NCBI GenBank assembly: GCA_013153895.1
Contig: JAADDN010000193.1
Span: forward strand, 1 to 20,433
Length of the DNA stretch: 20,433 nucleotides
Reading direction: 5' to 3'
Source of the DNA: Thermoproteota archaeon
GTDB taxonomy: Archaea; Thermoproteota; Thermoprotei; Thermoproteales; Thermocladiaceae
Below the pieces are notes generated by a model. The model was not told where the DNA came from, did not search any database, and saw only the letters and a list, made by a program, of their open reading frames with translations. The translations under genes and the position numbers were made by a program. Positions 8,190-14,987 of this stretch are shown here, one piece after another; positions within the stretch are counted from its first letter, which is position 1; every line of letters begins with the position of its first letter.

Positions 8190-8774
8190 TTCTATACAGA
8201 TCTTAGAGTATGCCTCTCTAAGCCACTCATCACTTATTCCAAGATCACTCCTCTTATATAGACATAGTAGCTCTATACCCTCCTTCTCAAGATTCTCTCT
8301 ACATCCTTCCTCTCTATCAACGACCACTATAGCCTTCCTGACACGACCACCTAGCTCTCTCACTATCTTAGCTACTTGTAGTATTGTTGATCCTGTAGTA
8401 CATACATCATCTATAATTATTACATCACTACCTCTAACATTCTCAACAGGACCTACAAGCATTCCTCCTAAACCATGTTCTTTAGGTCTCTCTCTAAGTA
8501 TGAGCATTGGTTTCCTAGTTAATAATGATAGTGCAACAATTAGTGGAACAGCTCCTAAAGCTTTACATGCAAGTATATCAAATTTCTCGTTTTTCAGATA
8601 AGTCTCATATATGAGTCTCGCTATCACATCAAGACACTCTGGATCTCCAAAAAGTATCTTACGAAGATCTATGTAGTATGGACTTACTTTACCGCTTGAT
8701 AGTTTAAAACATCTTTTCTCCGCCTTAATTATGCAGGAAGATACGCATCTATATGCTATATCTCTCAGATTCAT
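8178..8774 (-). CDS. pyrE: orotate phosphoribosyltransferase
   Basis: Joins orotate to PRPP to give orotidine 5'-phosphate in UMP synthesis. Of 198 residues, the N-terminal segment KLSSGKVSPYYIDLR (24-38) is the orotate-side motif, the flexible catalytic loop is RERPKEHGLGG (94-104) with K98 and H100, and the PRPP motif is VIIIDDVCTTGST (118-130). The ATG at 8774 is immediately next to the stop codon of the 93-aa gene upstream, so the two are almost certainly translated from one mRNA that also includes isocitrate dehydrogenase. No other pyrimidine gene is in view. It is convergent with map. Confidence 0.95.
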   Translation of the reverse strand: MNLRDIAYRCVSSCIIKAEKRCFKLSSGKVSPYYIDLRKILFGDPECLDVIARLIYETYLKNEKFDILACKALGAVPLIVALSLLTRKPMLILRERPKEHGLGGMLVGPVENVRGSDVIIIDDVCTTGSTILQVAKIVRELGGRVRKAIVVVDREEGCRENLEKEGIELLCLYKRSDLGISDEWLREAYSKICIESLE

Positions 8775-9056
8775 CTATATCACGTACTCTTTTGGTATAT
8801 CTTCTTCACATGTTGTTTTAGCTGGATACCTGACCTTAAGTGCAGCTCTAAGTACGTAATCTAATGTCAATTCTAGAAGCTTAACTTTAACATCTTCAGG
8901 AACTTTCAAAGTCATCCATAGAGTATTAATGAACTTGGCTATCGATAGAGCAAACTCCTCACTTACAATATTTGTCCTCCTCTCCATGTTCTCTATGCTT
9001 CTCTTAAGATCATCTATCATCTTAACTATCTTGGCTAGATTATCTACCTCAGACAT
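8775..9056 (-). CDS. hypothetical 93-aa protein between icd and pyrE
   Basis: Not recognised. The N-terminal half (about 3-35) is a charged heptad-like helix resembling a coiled coil; the middle (36-78) is hydrophobic/amphipathic helix; the tail is acidic with one Cys. It has no signal peptide or membrane segment. The case for a real gene is its position: it overlaps the end of icd by 13 bp and ends exactly where pyrE begins, with no space wasted. It could be a small dimerising or partner protein, but no role can be assigned from sequence. Confidence 0.75.
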   Translation of the reverse strand: MSEVDNLAKIVKMIDDLKRSIENMERRTNIVSEEFALSIAKFINTLWMTLKVPEDVKVKLLELTLDYVLRAALKVRYPAKTTCEEDIPKEYVI

Positions 9057-10285
9057 CGCATTGTCTCTATCACCTCTCTCTTAAATTCCTCCGTTGTTAA
9101 TGGCTTAACGTTTCTATATCTCGCTAGGTCAGGAGTAACCTTTCCACTCCTTATAACTTCCTGTAGAGCTCTCTTTATCAGCTCTGAAGCTTCTAGCCAC
9201 CCCATGTACTCTAACATTAGACAAGCTGAGAGTATTGTAGCAGTAGGGTTAGCTATCCCTCTACCAGCTATGTCAGGTGCAGTTCCATGAACAGGTTCGA
9301 ATAGTGCTGCACTATCTCCAATATTTGCACTAGGTGCTACTGAGACACCACCAACTAATGCAGCTGCTGCATCACTTAGATAATCACCATTAACGTTTGG
9401 ACACACGATCACACTATAGTTCTTAGGATTAAGTATCAGCTGTTGTAACATGTTGTCCATTATCCTATCATTAACAAGTATCTTACCTTCAGGAATAGAT
9501 CCTCCATAGACCTCTCTCAGCTCATCCTCAGTAATCACGTGATCCCTAAACTCCGATAAAGCGACCTCGTAAAACCAGTTTCTGAAAGCTCCTTCAGTAA
9601 ACTTCATAATGTTACCCTTATGAACAACAGTAACAACCTTTCTACCTGTCTGTATAGCATATCTCAGAGCTAACCTACTAATCCTCATACTCTTGAACCT
9701 ACTCATCGGTTTTATACCTATACCAGCATCATCTGGAATATCTACATTAAACTCCTTACGTAGGAACTCTCTGAGCTTTCTAGCTTCCTCACTATTCCAA
9801 GGCCACTCAATTCCAACATATAGATCATCAGTATTCTCTCTAAATATTACTAAGTCTATGCCTTCAGGATCTCTTAATGGTGATGGTAGTCCATCAAAGT
9901 ACTTTACAGGTCTAATATTAGCATAGAGGTCGAACCTCTGCCTAATATATACATTAATGCTTCTCCATCCACCTCCAGGAGGAGTATATAGAGGACCCTT
10001 AAGTAGGACTCTAATTACTTCTAGAAGTTTTATAGTCTCCTCTGGAAGTCGAGTACCATACATCTTCTCTGCCTCATCTCCAGCATATAGCTTCACCCAT
10101 ATTATCCTTCTAGAGGACCCGTAGCATAGTTGTACTGCCTCGTTAACTATCTCTATAGTTGGTCTAACTACTTCAGGACCTATGCCATCTCCCTCTATAT
10201 ACGCTATTATAGGCTTATCAGGAACTTTCCACTTTCCTCCCTCTATCCTTATTAGTTCTCCCTCTTCTGGTAGCTTTATGCTCAT
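9044..10285 (-). CDS. icd: isocitrate dehydrogenase, probably NAD-dependent
   Basis: Oxidatively decarboxylates isocitrate to 2-oxoglutarate. The 413-residue protein has the substrate motif GGGWRSINVYIRQRFDLY with S109, N111, R115 and R125, the FRENTDDLYVGIEW segment (148-161), and the metal-binding aspartates D301 and D305. These distinguish it from 3-isopropylmalate dehydrogenase. The coenzyme loop reads HGTAPDIAGRGIAN (333-346): D338, I339 and A345 stand where the NADP-dependent E. coli enzyme has Lys344, Tyr345 and Val351, and Asp/Ile is the NAD-type pair. It lies 10 nt after the radical SAM gene and overlaps the next gene by 13 bp, so it is mid-operon. Confidence 0.95.
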   Translation of the reverse strand: MSIKLPEEGELIRIEGGKWKVPDKPIIAYIEGDGIGPEVVRPTIEIVNEAVQLCYGSSRRIIWVKLYAGDEAEKMYGTRLPEETIKLLEVIRVLLKGPLYTPPGGGWRSINVYIRQRFDLYANIRPVKYFDGLPSPLRDPEGIDLVIFRENTDDLYVGIEWPWNSEEARKLREFLRKEFNVDIPDDAGIGIKPMSRFKSMRISRLALRYAIQTGRKVVTVVHKGNIMKFTEGAFRNWFYEVALSEFRDHVITEDELREVYGGSIPEGKILVNDRIMDNMLQQLILNPKNYSVIVCPNVNGDYLSDAAAALVGGVSVAPSANIGDSAALFEPVHGTAPDIAGRGIANPTATILSACLMLEYMGWLEASELIKRALQEVIRSGKVTPDLARYRNVKPLTTEEFKREVIETMRCLR

Positions 10286-10295
10286 CTTTACCTAC

Positions 10296-11906
10296 TTACT
10301 GACTACTCTTAAACTTATTTATGATCCACCCTATGATCAGCCTGCTCAGTGTTATAGGATTGTTAAGATCTATTGATCTAGCTATCTCTAGAAGTTTCGG
10401 GAAGTTTCTTCTAACCTCCTCTTTTATGCCTATTAACGATTTAACACTGTTACCTATGAACTTTCTCATTATGTTCCTAGCAAACTTATTCTTTATTCTA
10501 CTAACAAATAGGTCAAGTATCGATAATGTATAATCAATGTTATGATCAAGCATCTGATATATAACTTCTACATATATGTCCTCTGTGAGAGCTCTAACGT
10601 TTGCGAAATCTTTGTCTTCTAGAGCTGATCCTCCCATAGGTACGAATAGTAGTGGAAAGATCCAGCACTTCCTACCTTTCAACCTCTTTATGAGGTCTAT
10701 CGTCGCCTTAACATCATCCTCAGTCTCCTCAGGCAGTCCAAGTATCAGCGTATAACATGGATACCAGTGGCATCTATTCATTATTTCTGTAGCTTCTTCA
10801 GCAAGTTCAGGCCACTGCTCGATCTTGAATGGAGCAGCTTTACCTGCCATATATATCTTAAGTAGACGTGGACTACCTGTCTCTAGACCAACCTGAGGAA
10901 ACGCACAGTCCTCTAGATGACCATTCTCTCTAGCCCACTCCTCAACTATGTCAGGAGCTTGTACTGTCGCTGCTATGGAGACGTGACAGAAGTCTCCTCT
11001 AACATCATTCTCTTTCAAGACCTTTATCAATTTCCTAAGCGCCTCTCTGTTAACTATGACTCCTCTAGCACCATAGAGAAGACCATCCTCTGTCACTAGG
11101 CTCTGTAACTTGTACCCAGCCTGTTTATTAATCTTCAACTCCTTGTCAATCACGTCTAGAGGAATTGAACGGAAGTTAAACATGGTTGGATTACAGAACC
11201 TGCACCTACGTGGACACCCCCTAGTTATCTGAACCATTCCTCCACGAGATGGTCCACGAATAGGAGGAATGAGCTCTAGAGGTACAGAGCCACCCTCAAC
11301 CTCGCCCTCGATCTTCTCGCCATTTAGAATGTTCTTGCAGACCTCGGGGAATATTATCTCACCTTCACCATGTATTAACAAGTCTATACCTAGATCCTTA
11401 TATACATTCCTGAGCTGCCACGTACCAGGTCCACCAGCTATAAACGTGAACTTGTACTTCTCCTTAAGTTTTCTAATCTTCTCTACAAGCTCTAGAAACA
11501 TCTTACATGTCCACGTACGTCCACCACCAAAAAGTGCACGCAATGTATAGCTAACAGGAGCCATACCCATAGGATCAAGAACATGTATAGCAACGATCCT
11601 CGTATTAGGACCAACAAACTTGTGAAACATCTCTGGAGTAGTGATAATGAAATCCTCATCAGTGAACCCACTCATGTATAATGCAGCTTCAATCTTCCTT
11701 AGAGCATAAGGAAGAATCCTAGGTCTACCATCCTTAGAGACCTTCAATCGAGGAGCAACAAAGAGCTTAGCAATAGGGGACGGAAGAACACGTTCAGGAA
11801 GACATAAGAGAAATCCTAATGCATTAAATTCACTATAGTTCGTCATTGTTGCACGGTCAGATGTTATGACTATTGGGTAACCATTTTCAGGAGAAGTCGT
11901 GAGCAC
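10296..11906 (-). CDS. B12-binding-like radical SAM protein
   Basis: Protein of 536 residues. Residues about 100-195 resemble a cobalamin-binding-type Rossmann domain (AIHVLDPMGM near 106-115, AGGPGTW at 157-163, LLIHGEGE at 176-183), but the lower-ligand His of a DxHxxG motif is not present. The radical SAM core begins at TRGCPRRCRFC with the cluster cysteines C231, C235 and C238, and continues through GLETGSP (340-346) and LILGLPEET (387-395). The C-terminal 100 residues are a helical extension. The family (COG1032-like) is broad, with methyltransferases, methylthiotransferases and others; the substrate cannot be named. The GTG at 11906 is favoured because a TATA element at 11931-11939 is about 29 nt upstream. 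It is the first gene of the icd/pyrE string. Confidence 0.88.
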   Translation of the reverse strand: MLTTSPENGYPIVITSDRATMTNYSEFNALGFLLCLPERVLPSPIAKLFVAPRLKVSKDGRPRILPYALRKIEAALYMSGFTDEDFIITTPEMFHKFVGPNTRIVAIHVLDPMGMAPVSYTLRALFGGGRTWTCKMFLELVEKIRKLKEKYKFTFIAGGPGTWQLRNVYKDLGIDLLIHGEGEIIFPEVCKNILNGEKIEGEVEGGSVPLELIPPIRGPSRGGMVQITRGCPRRCRFCNPTMFNFRSIPLDVIDKELKINKQAGYKLQSLVTEDGLLYGARGVIVNREALRKLIKVLKENDVRGDFCHVSIAATVQAPDIVEEWARENGHLEDCAFPQVGLETGSPRLLKIYMAGKAAPFKIEQWPELAEEATEIMNRCHWYPCYTLILGLPEETEDDVKATIDLIKRLKGRKCWIFPLLFVPMGGSALEDKDFANVRALTEDIYVEVIYQMLDHNIDYTLSILDLFVSRIKNKFARNIMRKFIGNSVKSLIGIKEEVRRNFPKLLEIARSIDLNNPITLSRLIIGWIINKFKSSQ

Positions 11907-11930
11907 CCTTATTAATATACAGCAAGGTCA

Positions 11931-11939
11931 CATAAATAG
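11931..11939 (-). promoter_or_regulatory. TATA box of the radical SAM-icd-pyrE operon
   Basis: CTATTTATG on the minus strand, centred about 29 nt before the GTG at 11906. It is the only well-placed TATA element for the four genes that follow, since their internal gaps are 10 nt or less. Confidence 0.5.
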
Positions 11940-12043
11940 CTTAGGTAACAGGGCATCTACTGTACATTTAACAACTGTAGAATAAGGAAACTATATGTTC
12001 ACTATGTCATAGAGAGATTATTTAATTTTCAGAATAGAGAATC

Positions 12044-12096
12044 AATATCAAGCTTAAAAACTTGAAAATATATGAGAAAAGTAACATCTTGATATT
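12044..12096. repeat. 9-bp inverted repeat in the AT-rich gap
   Basis: AATATCAAG (12044-12052) and CTTGATATT (12088-12096) are perfect inverted copies separated by 35 nt; a shorter nested CAAG/CTTG pair lies inside. It sits just past the stop of the 318-aa minus-strand gene, so a role in 3'-end formation is possible. The rest of the 207-bp gap (11907-12113) shows only the operon promoter and AT-rich sequence. Confidence 0.4.
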
Positions 12097-12113
12097 ATTT
12101 TAGACAACAATCG

Positions 12114-13070
12114 TTACATGTGAACAAGCCAGAAACACTCTCTCACAATCATCTCCACCACAACATCAATCCACGATCTATAGAAGAGAGATGGAATAGA
12201 CAAGATACGCATCAATACCGTACTCATACTTGAGGAGACAAGCCCATGTAGCATAGAGATCTTATCAGGAACCTGTTCATGAGGACCAACACACTGAAAA
12301 GCTATTGGTGGTCTCTTATAGAGGGATAGTACCTTAATATAAACATCATCTACTGTAAATGTTATCGTAGTAGGTGAGAACCCTCTTCTAAGTATCTCTT
12401 CACTCGAAGGACCGTACTTCACTATCTGTAGATTATTAAGCTTAAATGAGAGCCATGACGGAAATTCATGTACCTTATCTAACATTCCCATAACTACTAG
12501 TACAGAAGTATATATACAGTGTCTAAGTATGCATATAGGATCCTTAAACATCGTGTTTATGCTTTGAAACCTCGATGTTGATCCATAACCAATTTCGAGA
12601 TCTGGCTTCTCAATATGTCGTACACCGTAGATCACTCTCACAGGTCTATATCTCCTCTTTAGCTCTACTCTCTGTTTAATATACCTCATAATGTCGCTAT
12701 CAACATCATAATAATTTTCTTCTGCATAGATTGGAACATTCTTTGCTTCAGCTATCTTAACTTCTATAGGTCCTAGACCTAGAACATAGTCTCCTCTTTC
12801 ATAACCTTCAATTCTATATGATAGAAAGTCTATCTTTAGGTCATAAGACGATGGATCGATATCTGTCAATCTCTCAATTCTGCATCCTAGTGATGAAAGA
12901 TGTTTCTCTGTAAACGGTACCTCTAGACCTATCACCTCATCTTTAAAAACCTTATCCTCTCTTGTATACGCTATAGTAACATCATGATCAGTACTGATCT
13001 TAAGGATATAGTATGCTAAAGCTAATATCTGAGGATCATCACCGACTATAAGAATCCTCATGCGTCTCAT
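12114..13070 (-). CDS. hypothetical 318-aa protein with a Rossmann-like N-terminus
   Basis: Not recognised as a whole. The first strand-loop-helix (RILIVGDDPQILALAYYI, 5-22) looks like the start of a nucleotide-binding or flavoprotein fold, although the glycine pattern is degenerate. The later part includes hydrophobic stretches (182-197 and 274-296) that are not clear membrane segments. A degenerate flavin/pyridine-nucleotide oxidoreductase is one possibility. The ATG at 13070 is preferred because a TATA element (CTTTATAG on the minus strand, 13092-13099) is centred about 26 nt away; an ATG at 13061 is the alternative. Its promoter lies inside the coding region of the divergent methyltransferase, which it overlaps by 11 bp. 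Confidence 0.72.
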   Translation of the reverse strand: MRRMRILIVGDDPQILALAYYILKISTDHDVTIAYTREDKVFKDEVIGLEVPFTEKHLSSLGCRIERLTDIDPSSYDLKIDFLSYRIEGYERGDYVLGLGPIEVKIAEAKNVPIYAEENYYDVDSDIMRYIKQRVELKRRYRPVRVIYGVRHIEKPDLEIGYGSTSRFQSINTMFKDPICILRHCIYTSVLVVMGMLDKVHEFPSWLSFKLNNLQIVKYGPSSEEILRRGFSPTTITFTVDDVYIKVLSLYKRPPIAFQCVGPHEQVPDKISMLHGLVSSSMSTVLMRILSIPSLFYRSWIDVVVEMIVRECFWLVHM

Positions 13071-14046
13071 ACTTGAGGCATTACCAGGATTCTATAAAGT
13101 AGTATCAGAAGAGCTGAAAATAAGAGGAATTGAAGGAAGTCTCACTAAGATAAACGAGACCACATACATGCTCGACGTGAAGAATCCTAATAAAATTACC
13201 ATGATAAGAAGATTACAAACTATCAATCACATAGAGAAAGTACTGATAGAGATCCCATACGTAAAATCAATAAAAGAATTTAGAAAAGAATGTAGAAGAT
13301 GTTTAAAAGATTTAAAAGATTATATAACAGAATCTACAGTAATCTCAGCTAGAGTAAGACAGGTTAAAAAGAAGAGATTACTAATAATTTTAAGAGAAAT
13401 TCAGAGAATATTTAAATGCAGACTCTCAAGATCAATAGGAGATCTAGAGCTTGTTGTGAGGTTCCTAAACGATAAGTATGTGATATCTCTAAACATAGGA
13501 ACATTTCAACCCCTCTATAGGAGATGGTACACGTATCATAAGTCTAGAGCATCTCTGCACCCAGCAATAGCTGCAGCTATGTCAATAATAGCTGGAGAGT
13601 CATATAGAATCTTAGATCCATTCTGTGGCAGCTTAACTATACCTATAGAGTACTTAAGAATGTGGAGAAGATCTTATGCAACATGTATAGATATAGATGG
13701 AAAAACAATAATAAATTCTATAAGAAATGCTATCCTATCAGGAACTTACGATAGAATGCTTATTCTTGTAGGAGACTTCTTCAAGATTAATATAAGAGAA
13801 ACATATGATCTAGTGATTACAGATCCTCCTAGAGGTCTAAGACTCGAATCAAGTCTAAGACTCTACGAAAAATTTATTCAAAAGTCACTAGATACAGTTT
13901 CAGATAATGGTAAGATAGTCATGGTAATATTCAGGAAACATCTCAAAAATATTCTTGAGATAGTTCCTAAAAATCTTAACACTAATATTGCTATTGAGAC
14001 AGTTCAGGGAGGATATAAAGTCTCTATATTAGTCATATCTAAATAA
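13060..14046 (+). CDS. THUMP-type class I RNA methyltransferase (Trm14/TrmG10-like)
   Basis: Protein of 328 residues. The N-terminal 150 residues fit a ferredoxin-like plus THUMP RNA-binding module opening with LEALPGFYKVVSEEL (5-19). The linker YRRWYTYHKSRASLHPAIAAAM (153-174) and motif I DPFCGSLTIP (186-195) begin the SAM-binding fold, and motif IV is TDPPRG (254-259). Architecture and length match archaeal tRNA guanine-N2 methyltransferases (position 6, 10 or 26 depending on subgroup). Two positions are unusual: Leu in motif I where Gly is typical, and Arg in motif IV where an aromatic residue normally stacks on the target base. The site methylated is therefore left open. It is divergent from and overlaps the 318-aa gene; convergent with the gene at 14051. 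Confidence 0.85.
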   Translation: MRLILEALPGFYKVVSEELKIRGIEGSLTKINETTYMLDVKNPNKITMIRRLQTINHIEKVLIEIPYVKSIKEFRKECRRCLKDLKDYITESTVISARVRQVKKKRLLIILREIQRIFKCRLSRSIGDLELVVRFLNDKYVISLNIGTFQPLYRRWYTYHKSRASLHPAIAAAMSIIAGESYRILDPFCGSLTIPIEYLRMWRRSYATCIDIDGKTIINSIRNAILSGTYDRMLILVGDFFKINIRETYDLVITDPPRGLRLESSLRLYEKFIQKSLDTVSDNGKIVMVIFRKHLKNILEIVPKNLNTNIAIETVQGGYKVSILVISK

Positions 14047-14050
14047 GATA

Positions 14051-14980
14051 CTAAACGTCTATCATCGAGATAGATTGTTTAACTATTTCTTCTGCTGTAT
14101 AGAGGTCAAGTACTGCCATTCCTACAGATTTAAATAATACCTTATTAAACATTGATAAGTTTATTTTATCTTTCAATACTTTACTTAATTCGAAAACTTT
14201 CTCTCTATGTTTCTCATAATTCTTAAGATCCGAGACCTCTTTAAGAACAGATTCCAAGTTATCTACTATCACAATATCAGCTCTAGCTATCGCATCATCT
14301 TCTACTGTTGCGTATTCTTTACCTGATACTCCTATACTTATCACGAGCCATCTTCCTCTTTTAAGGTGCCTTCCCTTCACTACAGGTTCTCTAGAGGTCG
14401 TACTTTCAATCACTATATCAGCATCATGAGCTTTCTCTAGGTTGTTACATATTTCATAATTTATATCAAGCTCTTTTAAAATGTTTGCAAACTTCTTCAA
14501 TTTATCTTCTGATCTATTATATATTAACACTTTATTAAATCTTAAGAAATCTTTAAAGAACTTGATAATGTGCTGCGCCTGATATCCTGTACCTATGATC
14601 GATATCGTGTCTACGTTCTCTGACCATAGTTTAGCAACTAACGTGCATAATGCTGCTGTTCTGTAGGCTGTTAGTACTCTTCCATCAATTATTGCTATTG
14701 GTTCACCTGTCTTTTCGTTAAATACTGTAACTATGCTGTTTATGGTTGGTAACTTTCTATCTCTATTCTCTGGTATTATATTAACTATCTTAGTTATGAA
14801 GAGTTTAGAAGGACAGAGACATGGCATTATACCCCACCAGTGATCATTAATCTCAATAACTTGTCTTCTCGGCATTATTACCTTATCAATATTTATGAGA
14901 GCTCTCTCAACAGCCTCTAGAATCCTCTTCTTATCAACATTCTCCTCGATATATGTTCCATCTATGATTAGTATCCTCAC
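14051..14980 (-). CDS. ornithine cyclodeaminase/mu-crystallin family dehydrogenase
   Basis: NAD(P)-dependent enzyme of 309 residues. Family features are the substrate-side segment with K64 in ITKIVNI, the RTAA motif (107-110), the dinucleotide loop GTGYQAQ (130-136) and KSVGMAVLDLYTAEEI near 284-299. Members include ornithine cyclodeaminase, alanine dehydrogenase of archaea, ketimine reductases and others, and sequence alone does not decide among them. The ATG at 14980 lies 7 nt after the gatD stop, with no separate TATA box in the gap, so it is probably the second gene of a gatD operon. The neighbourhood hints at amino-acid metabolism but nothing more specific. Confidence 0.88.
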   Translation of the reverse strand: MRILIIDGTYIEENVDKKRILEAVERALINIDKVIMPRRQVIEINDHWWGIMPCLCPSKLFITKIVNIIPENRDRKLPTINSIVTVFNEKTGEPIAIIDGRVLTAYRTAALCTLVAKLWSENVDTISIIGTGYQAQHIIKFFKDFLRFNKVLIYNRSEDKLKKFANILKELDINYEICNNLEKAHDADIVIESTTSREPVVKGRHLKRGRWLVISIGVSGKEYATVEDDAIARADIVIVDNLESVLKEVSDLKNYEKHREKVFELSKVLKDKINLSMFNKVLFKSVGMAVLDLYTAEEIVKQSISMIDV

Positions 14981-14987
14981 GTTACTC

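Noticed and set aside
9044..10285. 3-isopropylmalate or homoisocitrate dehydrogenase, suggested by the Asp-Ile coenzyme pair
   Set aside because: The substrate motif RSINVYIRQRFDLY and FRENTDDLYVGIEW with S109/N111 is that of isocitrate dehydrogenase; only the coenzyme loop resembles the relatives.
13059..13062. Palindromic CATG giving start codons to both divergent genes
   Set aside because: The minus-strand ATG in CATG (13061) is about 35 nt from its TATA box, while the ATG at 13070 is about 26 nt away, so the exact sharing of one CATG is less likely than an 11-bp overlap.
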